Origin: Saccharopolyspora rosea
GTDB lineage: Bacteria; Actinomycetota; Actinomycetes; Mycobacteriales; Pseudonocardiaceae
Length of the DNA: 64,000 nucleotides
Direction: 5' to 3'
Assembly (NCBI RefSeq): GCF_025643595.1
Contig: NZ_CP102826.1
Coordinates: 6,498,639 to 6,562,638, forward strand
Shown in pieces: positions 17,761-25,858 of the stretch (position 1 is the stretch's first letter; every line of letters starts with the position of its first letter). The notes beneath the pieces are model-generated. The model was not told the DNA's origin. It did no database searches and saw only the letters and a list, made by a program, of their open reading frames with translations. The position numbers and the translations under genes are program-made.

Positions 17761-18060
17761 TCAGCCCCCTCCTCCCCACCGAACGGAGCATTCCGTCCGA
17801 GCCTCCCCTCCCGACTGGTCCGAATTCAAGAGTCCAGCGACCACCCGTGTTGGTGGTTTCACTGTGAGCACATGACGCTGTGTTGCCAGGTCACCGGCCG
17901 TACACCGGACGGCTACCTACCCGATGGGGACTTGAGATGTCGACCAGGTGATCATGGGCCCGCAATGTTGCCCATCGCACCTCTCTTCGACGGATCCCGC
18001 AATCGCCGCACCCCACCCCTCTAGGCTGGTCCGGGCGGCCGGACCACACGCGAAGGGGAT
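17761..18060. other. Divergent intergenic region
   Basis: About 300 bases between the PAS-GGDEF gene and the GT87 gene, with lower GC than the genes. I see no protein-like frame. TAGGCT at 18022-18027 fits a -10 element for the rightward gene. I looked for and did not find a convincing BldD-type palindrome. Confidence 0.35.
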
Positions 18061-18072
18061 GGTGAGTCGGCG

Positions 18073-19362
18073 GTGAACGGAATCACACCCGCTTGGCGGG
18101 ACGTGCTCCAGCGGCACCGGAGGCTGATCGCGGTGATCGCGGTGGCCGAGGCCATCGCGTTGATCATGGTGTCGACCATCAACCCGCACGACCACATCGA
18201 CGGCGAGGTGTACCGGCTCGGCGCCAGGGCGCTGATCACCGGGCGCGACGTCTACGACCACCTGCCCGCGACCGAGTCGGGGCTGCGGTTGCCGTTCATC
18301 TACCCGCCGTTCGCCGCGATCCTGTTCACCCCGCTGGCGCTGGTGCCCAAGCTCGTCGCGGTCGTGGTGATCATGGTCGTCAGCCACGCGGCGCTGCTGG
18401 CGACGCTGTACGTGGTGCTGTCGAACTCGACGTTCCTGGCCGGACAGCGGGAACGGGTGCTGCTGGTGACGGCCGCGCTGCTGCCGCTGGCCACGATCAC
18501 CGAGCCGGTCATGGAGACGCTGACCTACGCCCAGATCAACGTCGTGCTGATGGCGCTGGTCGCGGTCGACTGCCTGTGGCGGGTGGACGGCGACAAGAAG
18601 CTGCCGTACCCGCGCGGGCTGCTCATCGGCATCGCCGCCGGGATCAAGCTCACGCCGCTGGTGTTCCTGCTGTTACCGCTGCTGCGCCGGGACTTCCGCA
18701 CGATCGCGACGGCGGTGCTGTCGTTCCTGGGGACCGTGGTGCTCGGGTTCCTGCTGTGCTTCGACGACGCCAGGCGGTTCTGGCTGGGCAAGGTCATGAG
18801 CACCGGCAACGTCTCGTTCGGCCCGAAGTTCACCGGCGACGCGTCGACGTACGCGGGCAACCAGTCGCTGCGTTCGCTGCTGAGCAAGCTCCAGGTGCCC
18901 GGGGTGACGTTCGTCTTCGTGCTGCTGGCGGCGGTCCTGTTCGCCGTCGCCGTCGCCGGGATGCTGCACGCGCTGCGGCAGCGGGACCTGGCGATGGCGG
19001 TGGCGATCAACGGCGTGTTCGGGTTGCTGATCTCGCCGATCTCCTGGTCGCACCACTGGGTCTGGGCGATTCCCGGCCTGGTGCTGCTGGCGGGATCGGC
19101 GGTGCACCGGCGCGACTGGCCGCTGCTGCTGGCGACCACCACGGCCGCCGGGTTCTACGTCATGGGCCCGCACTGGAAGGTTCCCCAGGGCAAGGGCAGG
19201 GAACTGCAGTGGAACTTCTTCGAGCACCTGATCGGCAACGCCTACGTCTACTTCGGACTCGCGTTCCTGCTCTACGCCGCCTACCAGTGGTGGCACGCCC
19301 GGCGCCTCGCCGCGACGGCCGCACTGCCGACCGACCCGGCGGTGCGCGAACCGGTCTCCTGA
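18073..19362 (+). CDS. GT87-family membrane mannosyltransferase-like protein
   Basis: This 429-residue polytopic protein carries a motif set close to mycobacterial polyprenyl-phosphomannose-dependent alpha-1,2-mannosyltransferases of the Rv2181/PimE group: the acidic DHIDGEVYRLGARAL after TM1, YPPFAAILFTPLALVP, GIAAGIKLTPLVFLLL and PISWSHHWVW. It would add mannose to PI-mannosides or lipoarabinomannan on the outer face of the membrane. The GTG at 18073 is used; another in-frame GTG lies nine bases upstream. It is a single-gene unit closed by a strong terminator. Confidence 0.82.
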   Translation: MNGITPAWRDVLQRHRRLIAVIAVAEAIALIMVSTINPHDHIDGEVYRLGARALITGRDVYDHLPATESGLRLPFIYPPFAAILFTPLALVPKLVAVVVIMVVSHAALLATLYVVLSNSTFLAGQRERVLLVTAALLPLATITEPVMETLTYAQINVVLMALVAVDCLWRVDGDKKLPYPRGLLIGIAAGIKLTPLVFLLLPLLRRDFRTIATAVLSFLGTVVLGFLLCFDDARRFWLGKVMSTGNVSFGPKFTGDASTYAGNQSLRSLLSKLQVPGVTFVFVLLAAVLFAVAVAGMLHALRQRDLAMAVAINGVFGLLISPISWSHHWVWAIPGLVLLAGSAVHRRDWPLLLATTTAAGFYVMGPHWKVPQGKGRELQWNFFEHLIGNAYVYFGLAFLLYAAYQWWHARRLAATAALPTDPAVREPVS

Positions 19363-19371
19363 CGCGCGAAA

Positions 19372-19408
19372 ACGGGGGCGGGGAGCCGAGTCGGCTCCCC
19401 GCCCCCGT
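19372..19408. terminator. Bidirectional terminator between convergent genes
   Basis: A perfect 18-bp stem (ACGGGGGCGGGGAGCCGA at 19372-19389 and its complement at 19391-19408) with a single-base centre lies between the GT87 gene and the convergent secreted-protein gene. It is one of the strongest hairpins in the window. Confidence 0.88.
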
Positions 19409-19420
19409 CGTGTTCCGGGC

Positions 19421-20650
19421 TCAGATCCGGGTGAGCGGCATGGTCCGGTCCAGCAGGTCCGCCGGCCGGAGCTCCCCGGTGGGCAGCGTCTGCCCCTGCA
19501 CCGCGTTGATCTCCGGGACGCCGCCGTCGAGGATCGGCAGCGCCATGCCGGTGGACGCCCGCGGCGCGGGCTCGGGGCGGAACGGGCTGCGCGCGACCAG
19601 CCGGTGCTCCGGGACCGCGGCGTCCAGCTCGTCGGCGACCTTGACCAGCACGTCGGAGTTCAGCGGCGCGCTGCTGAACCGCGGGGAGATCGCCGAGGTG
19701 AGCTCGTTGACCACCGGGGCCTGGGTGTGCCCGCCGCCGAGCGCGCTGAGCTGACCGCCGAGCGGCAGCGGGGCGTGCACCCCGGGATCACCGGCGCGGC
19801 CCGTCGGCAGTCCCTTGAGGTTCGGGATCTCGTGCACCTTGTCCTGGTGCTCGCCGGGGACCGCCAGCGGCGGCACGTCACGCGGGGTCGGGGCGGCGTG
19901 CACCGCGGAGAGGGCGCCCCGCAGCACGGCCTCCGGCACGGACACCAGGTCGCCGTGCGTGCCGGGCAGTTCGCCCGAGGTGAGGTCGACGGAGTCGGGG
20001 GCCAGCAGGCCCCTACCGCGTTCCAGGGTGTCGTGCCACAGGTCGACGATGCCCGCGGCGTTGCGGGCGAAACCGTCGAAGTGCGCCGGGTCCGCGGCCG
20101 GCCTCACCAGCTCTGCAGCGACATCTTGGCGGTGACCAGCTGGAAACGCCCCCTTGTCGAGGGCGTCGGCGCCTCCCTTGATCACGTCGCCGATCGGGCC
20201 CGCCCAGCTGAGCGAGCGGTGGAAACCTTCCGACGGGGTGCCCAGCGGGCCGTGCGCGCCGGGCACCGGGCGCAGGCCCAGCACCACGCTGGACTCGGCG
20301 GGCGCCGGACCGCCCGGCGCGTGGGCGTCGGCGGTGTCGGCGACCCACCCGGCCAGCTGCAGCGGCTCGGCGCGGTGCCGGGGCTGGTCGCGCAACACCG
20401 GCAGTTCCCGGGTGAGTTCGTTCTCGACCTCGGGCAGCAGGTCGCGCACCGGGTCGAGGGTGCCGGCCAGCGCGGTCACCGGGTGGTCGGCGCGGGACAG
20501 CGAGCCGGAACCCAGGAGGTCGTCGGGCAGCGCCTCGCCGAGCGGCGGGACCGGACGCTCGGTGCAGGCGTCGGCGACTCCGCTGCCGACGGCCAGCATG
20601 CCGCCGGTGACCAGTGCGGCCTGCACACCGCGCTTCGCCCAAGTCTGCAT
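19421..20650 (-). CDS. Secreted protein, function unknown (first of a pair)
   Basis: I do not recognise a functional family. The 409-residue product begins MQTWAKRGVQAALVTGGMLA and continues to a signal-peptidase site after VADA. The mature part is Pro/Leu/Asp/His-rich with no clear domain, no sorting signal and no C-terminal membrane helix, so it is probably released or loosely wall-bound. The ATG at 20650 has GAAGGAG seven bases upstream; an in-frame ATG at 20713 lacks one and would hide the signal peptide. It lies next to another secreted protein of similar composition (20805-21662), suggesting a joint envelope role. Confidence 0.75.
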   Translation of the reverse strand: MQTWAKRGVQAALVTGGMLAVGSGVADACTERPVPPLGEALPDDLLGSGSLSRADHPVTALAGTLDPVRDLLPEVENELTRELPVLRDQPRHRAEPLQLAGWVADTADAHAPGGPAPAESSVVLGLRPVPGAHGPLGTPSEGFHRSLSWAGPIGDVIKGGADALDKGAFPAGHRQDVAAELVRPAADPAHFDGFARNAAGIVDLWHDTLERGRGLLAPDSVDLTSGELPGTHGDLVSVPEAVLRGALSAVHAAPTPRDVPPLAVPGEHQDKVHEIPNLKGLPTGRAGDPGVHAPLPLGGQLSALGGGHTQAPVVNELTSAISPRFSSAPLNSDVLVKVADELDAAVPEHRLVARSPFRPEPAPRASTGMALPILDGGVPEINAVQGQTLPTGELRPADLLDRTMPLTRI

Positions 20651-20804
20651 GGATCTCTCCTTCGCGGAAGCCTCCCGACCGGGGAGGGAAGAGTCGAACG
20701 GGGGTGCGCCCACGTCATCGGGGTCGGGCGCGTCGAACGGGATCGATGAACGAGACCGCGGTCGGCGCGGACGGCTGCGCGCGCGTCCGCCGACTGCGCG
20801 GTGG

Positions 20805-21662
20805 TCAGTCGGGGGTGGTGCCGGGCTGCGGCTCGGGAACGCCGACCGGCAGGAACGTGTGCTCGCGGGCCAGGACGGCGGCGAGCGGGTGGTGGGCGTC
20901 GGGCTCGACGGGGTACCAGCCGAGTCCGCCGCCGTGGTGCGGGCCGTCCGCGGTTCCGCCGCTGCCGCTCGCGCCGGACGGCGCGGGCATCGCGAACGGT
21001 GCGGTCTTGCCCGGCTCCGCGGGCGAATCCGGGCGCGACCGCTGGTCGCGTTCCGGTGTCACGGCCGCGTGCTGCGGCGCCCGGGTGGTCGTCGCGGTGG
21101 GCACGCCGACGGGCGCCGGGGCGTGGACCTCGGGCGCGGGGGCGGGTGCCGGAGCGGGCTGCGCTTCCTGCGGTTGCGGTTGCGGCTGCGGTGCCGGATC
21201 CGGTCCGGGCCGTTCGGGCAGCAGCGGGCGCCCCAACCCGGACAGTCCACTGTCGACGGTCCGGGACAGGGACTGCGCGTGGTGCGCGGTGTCGTCGAGG
21301 GTCTTGCCGGCGACGTCGCCGACCTCGGCCGCGGAGTCGTGCAGCGCACCGGTCACCGGCTTCGTCACCGGCTCGGCCGCGCCGATCAGCTGTCGCGGCG
21401 CCGACCGCACCAGGTGCACCGGGTCCAGATCGTGCAGCGAGAACGCGGCCGGGTCCCCGCGCTCGGCGCCGGCGTCGGCCTGACCACCCACGACCGAGGA
21501 CACGGCCGAGGGCAGGTGCAGATCGGCGGCGTGGGCCGAGTGCTCGGAGCCGATCAGCCAGGCTGCGGAGGTCCCGGCCACCGTCGCGCCCGCGACCACC
21601 AGCGCGCGGGTGAGCAGCCGCCAGCGGCGGGTGCCTCCCGTCGTCCGGTCGCTCTGGGACAT
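20805..21662 (-). CDS. Exported Pro/Ala-rich protein, function unknown (second of a pair)
   Basis: A 285-residue product with a signal or anchor segment (LTRALVVAGATVAGTSAAWLIG) after a short basic start, then a helical region of about 110 residues, a Pro-Gln/Pro-Ala repeat region (PAPQPQPQPQEAQPAPAPAP) and a Gly/His-rich end (HHGGGLGWYP). It may stay anchored if the segment is not cleaved. ATG 21662 has AGGAGGT 12 bases upstream. It lies 154 bases upstream of the other secreted-protein gene on the same strand. No family is recognised. Confidence 0.7.
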   Translation of the reverse strand: MSQSDRTTGGTRRWRLLTRALVVAGATVAGTSAAWLIGSEHSAHAADLHLPSAVSSVVGGQADAGAERGDPAAFSLHDLDPVHLVRSAPRQLIGAAEPVTKPVTGALHDSAAEVGDVAGKTLDDTAHHAQSLSRTVDSGLSGLGRPLLPERPGPDPAPQPQPQPQEAQPAPAPAPAPEVHAPAPVGVPTATTTRAPQHAAVTPERDQRSRPDSPAEPGKTAPFAMPAPSGASGSGGTADGPHHGGGLGWYPVEPDAHHPLAAVLAREHTFLPVGVPEPQPGTTPD

Positions 21663-21828
21663 CGCGGTGTTCGTACCTCCTCGGCGCGGCGGCTCACGCT
21701 CGCCGAGGCGCACTCTGTCAAAAACGCGAGCGGCGACGGTACCTCAGCGCTACAACATCGCTACATCGTGTTACTGCGCTCCGTTTGCGTCACAGCCGGT
21801 TCCGCCCCGGCGACGGGCCTCGCGCGGC

Positions 21829-21841
21829 TACGGTGGTCGGC
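21829..21841 (+). promoter_or_regulatory. -10 element for a probably leaderless AI-2E-family permease mRNA
   Basis: TACGGT at 21829-21834 fits TAnnnT and ends seven bases before the GTG at 21842, which has no Shine-Dalgarno sequence. A leaderless transcript is likely. Confidence 0.45.
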
Positions 21842-23023
21842 GTGAGCGACACCCAGATCACCACCCGGGACGACGCGGCGTCCTCGGTTCCCCGCACCCT
21901 GCGCGTGTCCGCGGCGATCTGCTGGCGGATCCTGGTGATCCTCTTCGCCCTCTACGCGCTCGGGCTGATCATCGGGCGGATCTACGTCGTGGTGATCCCG
22001 GTGGCGATCGCGCTGCTGCTGTCCGCGCTGCTCGCCCCCGTGGTCTCCGCGCTGGCCCGGCGCGGCGTGCCCCGCGCGCTGGCGACGGCGGTGGTGCTGG
22101 TCGGCGGGTTGGCCGTGGTCGGCAGCGTGCTCACGTTCGTCGTGAACGCCTTCATCGCCGGTTTCCCCGACCTGCAGCAGCAGGTGTTGCGCAGCCTCGT
22201 CGGGCTCAAGAGCTGGCTGGCGCAGGGGCCGCTGCACATCAACCAGCAGCAGTTCGGCCTGATCCTGGAGCAGGCGCAGCAGTGGTTGCAGGCCAACCAG
22301 GCGGCGCTGACCAACGGCGTGCTGTCCACCGCGGGCACCTTCGGCAACCTGCTGACCGGACTGGTGCTCGCGCTGTTCACGCTCATCTTCTTCCTGCACG
22401 ACGGCCGCCGGGTGTGGCTGTTCGTGATCCGGCTGGTGCCCCGGCACGTGCGGCACAGGGTCGACGTCGCCGGCTGCCGCGGTTTCGCGTCGCTGGTCGG
22501 CTTCGTCCGCGCGACCGCGATGGTCGCGATCGTCGACGCCCTCGGCATCGGGCTGGGGCTGGTCATCCTGGGGGTGCCGCTGGCGATCCCGCTGGCCGCG
22601 CTGGTGTTCCTCGGCGGCTTCGTGCCGATCGTCGGTGCGGTGGCCTCCGGCGCGGTCGCGGTCCTGGTGGCGCTGGTGTCCAAGGGCTGGATCACGGCGC
22701 TGATCGTGCTCGGCGTGGTCCTCGCGGTGCAGCAGATCGAGGGCAACGTGCTGCAACCCCTGCTGCTGGGGCGCGCCGTGCGGATCCACGCCCTGGCCGT
22801 GGTGCTGGCGATCAGCATCGGCGTGGTGATCTCGGGCATCGTCGGTGCGCTGCTGGCCGTGCCGACGGTGGCGGTGCTGAACTCGGCGATCCGCTCGCTG
22901 GTCGGTGACGAGGACGAGGAGACACCCGCGCCCACCGACCGCGACGAGGCGCAACCACCGGAACCGGAGCGCTCGGGCGACTCGGAGGAACCCGGCGGGC
23001 ACGACGCGCCGGTACCGAACTGA
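21842..23023 (+). CDS. AI-2E family transporter (YdiK/PerM type)
   Basis: A 393-residue membrane protein with the family layout: TM pair near the start (ILVILFALYALGLIIGRIYVVVIP), VAIALLLSALLAPVVSAL, an amphipathic middle region with LFTLIFFLHDGRRVW, then the paired helices with GVPLAIPLAALVFLGGFVPIVGA and VQQIEGNVLQPLLLGRAVRIHAL, a diagnostic signature. The acidic, Pro-rich tail is cytoplasmic. Family members export small molecules or act as antiporters; the substrate is unknown, and the AI-2 name is historical. The GTG at 21842 is chosen for its -10 spacing and because homology starts just after it. Confidence 0.85.
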   Translation: MSDTQITTRDDAASSVPRTLRVSAAICWRILVILFALYALGLIIGRIYVVVIPVAIALLLSALLAPVVSALARRGVPRALATAVVLVGGLAVVGSVLTFVVNAFIAGFPDLQQQVLRSLVGLKSWLAQGPLHINQQQFGLILEQAQQWLQANQAALTNGVLSTAGTFGNLLTGLVLALFTLIFFLHDGRRVWLFVIRLVPRHVRHRVDVAGCRGFASLVGFVRATAMVAIVDALGIGLGLVILGVPLAIPLAALVFLGGFVPIVGAVASGAVAVLVALVSKGWITALIVLGVVLAVQQIEGNVLQPLLLGRAVRIHALAVVLAISIGVVISGIVGALLAVPTVAVLNSAIRSLVGDEDEETPAPTDRDEAQPPEPERSGDSEEPGGHDAPVPN

Positions 23024-23439
23024 CCTGCTCGGACCTGCCGGGTGAGCGCGAGTTCGGCGACGGCGCTCAGAGCCTGTCTTTGAACTTGGTTCCGACGGGT
23101 CGTGGTAAGCGGCGTGAGCCGCTTTCTCTTTCGGTGCGCGGTCTAGCCACTTGCACCGCTGCGGGTTCTCAGCGGTCGTCTCGCGAGGACAGCCCCGACG
23201 CTGTGTACGGACCGGTACATGAGGAGGGGATCCCGCAGTCGAGACGGCCGCTGAGTGCCTGTCTTTGAACCTGCTCCCGGAAGGGGCGTGGCAAGCGGCG
23301 CCAGCCGCTTTCTCTTTCGGTGAGCGGTCTCGCCGCTGGCACCGCCGCGGGTTCTCAGCGGTCGTCTCGCGAGGACAGCCCCGACGCCGTGTATTGGGCA
23401 TACAAAAGGAGGGGCTCCCGGAGCCGAGACGGCCGCTGA

Positions 23440-24402
23440 GTGCCTGTCTTTGATCTTGGGGGGACCCCGGGGGCGGGTATGAGAGAGGGCCTTTGCTAGT
23501 GATCGTGACAGCACATCAAGATCGACACAGCAAAGGCCCGATCCGCTTTGTACACCACCGCGCCGGCTGCCGGCTCGACGGCCCGTGCCCGCCGTTACCC
23601 CTCGGACACCACCGACGCCGAATGGGCAGTGATCGAGCCCCTGCTGCCCGCCCCGGCCTGCCGCACCTGCAGCGGAGGGCGTCCGGAAAAACACCCCCGC
23701 CGGGATGTCGTGGACGCGATCCGCTACTTCGTCGACAACGGCTGCAAGTGGCGGGCCCTGCCCGCCGACTTCCCGCCCTGGAAGACCGTCTACGGGTTCT
23801 TCACCCGCTGGAGCCGCGACAACATCGTCCTGGGCCTGCGCGACAGGCTGCGTGAGCAGGTCCGCGCCCGCACCGACCGCCACCGCACCCCCAGCGCCGG
23901 GATCATCGATTCCCAGTCGGTGCGGGCCGCCGAAACCGTCGGCCGCCACACCCGCGGTTTCGACGGCGGTAAAAAGATCAACGGCCGCAAACGCCACATC
24001 GCCACCGACACCCTCGGCCTGCTGCTGGGCGTGTCCGTGACCGCCGCCCACATCACCGACCGCCGCGGCGCCGAACTCCTCCTGCGCTACCTCCACACCC
24101 GCCACCCACGCCTGGAACTGGTCTTCGCCGACGGCAACTACAGCGGACGCCTGACCACCTGGACCCAGGCCGCCCTGGGCATCACCCTGCACATCGTCCG
24201 CAAAATCGCCGGACAAACCGGCTTCCACGTCCTGGCCCGCCGCTGGGTCGTCGAACGCACCCTGTCCTGGATCACCCAAGCCCGCCGCACCGTCCGCGAC
24301 TACGAACGCCTCCCCGCCCACTCCGAAACCATCATCAACTGGGCCGCCATCACCCTCATGACCCGCCAACTCACCACCTAACCCAAGATCAAAGACAGGC
24401 AC
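23440..24402 (+). mobile_element. Complete IS5-family insertion sequence, 963 bp
   Basis: The IS has perfect terminal inverted repeats of at least 20 bp (GTGCCTGTCTTTGATCTTGG at 23440-23459 and its complement at 24383-24402) and a TGA target duplication (23437-23439 and 24403-24405). It carries a single intact transposase gene. Its first 14 bases match the ends of the two flanking MITEs, so its transposase or a relative could mobilise them. An internal inverted repeat, GGGCCTTTGCT (23487-23497) and AGCAAAGGCCC (23529-23539), lies just before the transposase start and may shield it from outside transcription. Confidence 0.88.
23548..24381 (+). CDS. IS5-family DDE transposase
   Basis: This 277-residue transposase has an N-terminal DUF4096-like DNA-binding region (YPSDTTDAEWAVIEPLLP, DAIRYFVDNGCKWRALP) and the DDE catalytic domain with IIDSQSV (D121), LVFADGNYSG (D195) and RRWVVERTLSW (E236). 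The frame is uninterrupted and in one piece, so the enzyme could be active. The start is TTG at 23548. It cuts and pastes its own IS and perhaps the related MITEs. Confidence 0.92.
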   Translation: MYTTAPAAGSTARARRYPSDTTDAEWAVIEPLLPAPACRTCSGGRPEKHPRRDVVDAIRYFVDNGCKWRALPADFPPWKTVYGFFTRWSRDNIVLGLRDRLREQVRARTDRHRTPSAGIIDSQSVRAAETVGRHTRGFDGGKKINGRKRHIATDTLGLLLGVSVTAAHITDRRGAELLLRYLHTRHPRLELVFADGNYSGRLTTWTQAALGITLHIVRKIAGQTGFHVLARRWVVERTLSWITQARRTVRDYERLPAHSETIINWAAITLMTRQLTT

Positions 24403-24505
24403 TGAGGTTCCGCCACCGGCACCGCCACCCAAAACGAGTTCAAAGACAGGCACTGAAGGTTCCGCCACCGGCACCGCCACCCAAAACGAGTTCAAAGACA
24501 GGCGC

Positions 24506-25681
24506 TCAGGAGAGGATCACCGCGTTGCGACCTGCCGCTTTGGCGGCCAGCAACGCCTTGTCCGCCGCCGCGAGGAGATCGCCGAGCTCGTAGCCGAAGC
24601 GGTGCGTGGTGGCGACCCCGACGCTGACCGTCAGGTCGTCGAGCTGGCGGTGGCGCCCGTGGGTGTCCCGCGCCGGCACGGACAGCGCGGCGGTCGAGGT
24701 GCGGATCCGGTCGGCGACGGCGCAGGCCACCTCGGCGTCGGCGCCGGGGAGCAGCACCACGAACTCCTCACCGCCGAAGCGACCGACCACGTCCTCCCGC
24801 CGCACGCTGCCGCGCAGCATGACGGCGACCGCCGCGAGCACCGCGTCCCCGGCGATGTGCCCGATCCGGTCGTTGACCCGCTTGAAGTGGTCGAGGTCGA
24901 GCAGCAGGAGGGCGGCGGGTTGCGCCCGCCCGCGCGACCGGGCCAGTGCGGCGCGCGCCAGCCGGTCCCAGTGGGCCGCGTTGGCGAGCCCGGTCTTGCC
25001 GTCCCGCTGCGCGGACCGGCGCCACTGCGGCAGCTGGCTCGCCAGGTCGAGCAGCGCCAGCGGCGGCCCGGCGAGCAGCGCGCTGGCCGGTTCGGCGCGC
25101 ACCGCCACCGCCAGCAGCCCACCGAGGCTCGCGGCGACGATGCCCAGCAGCACGTCGATGGGTTCACCGAGGACGTCCTCGCGCGGCGCGCCGGGGTTGC
25201 GCAGCCACAGGCCGGCGGCGACCAGCACCGCCCGCACCATCAGCAGCACCGCCCCGGCCAGCACGAACAGCACCGGGCCCCAGCGCGGCTGCGACCAGCC
25301 GATCACCGCGCGCGCCGCGAAGGTGGCGATCGTCGTCGCCGCCGTGGTGAACAGCCAGCGCTGCAATCCCGGGCGGACGTCGAGGACGCCGTGCAGCGCC
25401 GGTCCGAGCAGCAGCAGGACCAGCAGGTTCGGCGGCAGCGTGAGGATCCCGGTCGCCAGGTAGGCGATGTGCAGCGTCCACGGGTTGCGTCGGACCTGCC
25501 GCCGCACGTTGATCGACACCGTGGTCGCGACGATCACCGTCCCGGCGGTCGCGGCCAGCATCCCGAAGGTGGCCAGCTCGGCAGGCCGGGGCGGCGGCGT
25601 GGTGCAGATCACGAGCGCGACCAGCGCCAACGCCACCGCCTGCACCACGAGCACGTAACCCGCCGCGATCAACCGTCCCAT
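24506..25681 (-). CDS. Membrane-bound diguanylate cyclase with intact product-inhibition site
   Basis: A 391-residue protein with about six hydrophobic helices in the first 205 residues and a GGDEF domain from about 225. The catalytic motif RFGGEEF (GGEEF 303-307) and substrate segment DLDHFKRVNDRIGHIAGD are intact. RRED (294-297) stands exactly five residues before GGEEF, the position of the allosteric RxxD I-site, so feedback inhibition by c-di-GMP is expected. The domain ends ADKALLAAKAAGRN, as usual. ATG 25681 is preferred over 25744 because the first TM starts there. The TGA stop at 24506-24508 doubles as the outer MITE's target duplication. Confidence 0.9.
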   Translation of the reverse strand: MGRLIAAGYVLVVQAVALALVALVICTTPPPRPAELATFGMLAATAGTVIVATTVSINVRRQVRRNPWTLHIAYLATGILTLPPNLLVLLLLGPALHGVLDVRPGLQRWLFTTAATTIATFAARAVIGWSQPRWGPVLFVLAGAVLLMVRAVLVAAGLWLRNPGAPREDVLGEPIDVLLGIVAASLGGLLAVAVRAEPASALLAGPPLALLDLASQLPQWRRSAQRDGKTGLANAAHWDRLARAALARSRGRAQPAALLLLDLDHFKRVNDRIGHIAGDAVLAAVAVMLRGSVRREDVVGRFGGEEFVVLLPGADAEVACAVADRIRTSTAALSVPARDTHGRHRQLDDLTVSVGVATTHRFGYELGDLLAAADKALLAAKAAGRNAVILS

Positions 25682-25858
25682 GAGATGCGGATCACCTCCG
25701 ACGGCGAGCCTGGCACAGCACGGCTTCCAGGTGTTGCGCACCACCCGCTGTCGACGCCGGGGGCCACGTGGCGATCACGACACCGGGAGTGGGCGATCCG
25801 GAGGTCTCGGGACGTCGGGTCCGTACGGCAGGATGGTCCGCTGGGGAAGGAGCGAAAC

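Larger units (their letters stand above)
23252..24456. mobile_element. Second MITE copy nested in the first, TGA target duplication
   Basis: The element spans 23255-24453, flanked by TGA at 23252-23254 and 24454-24456. Ends are GTGCCTGTCTTTGAAC and its inverse. Its 185-bp left arm (23255-23439) aligns without gaps to the left arm of the outer element, differing at roughly one position in five; its right arm is 24406-24453. The intact MITE would be about 233 bp. It sits inside the outer copy at the same orientation and is itself interrupted at the equivalent site by the IS. Confidence 0.8.
23067..24508. mobile_element. Outer MITE interrupted by nested insertions, with TCA target duplication
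   Basis: The outer element spans 23070-24505, flanked by TCA at 23067-23069 and 24506-24508. Its ends are GAGCCTGTCTTTGAAC and, inverted, GCGCCTGTCTTTGAAC. The element's own sequence is a 185-bp left arm (23070-23254) and a 49-bp right arm (24457-24505), about 234 bp in total, with no transposase. Everything between is the second MITE and an IS. The target duplication pattern TNA is typical of the IS1031 subgroup of IS5. The right TCA is the stop codon of the diguanylate cyclase gene. Confidence 0.8.

Noticed and set aside
23070..23439. A CRISPR-like or tandem repeat of two 185-bp units
   Set aside because: The units have transposon ends and target duplications, so nested insertion explains them. 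No CRISPR array was seen anywhere in the window.
23143..24495. A 450-codon minus-strand frame across the insertion
   Set aside because: It runs antisense through the transposase and through MITE arms; its repeats only reflect the MITE copies.
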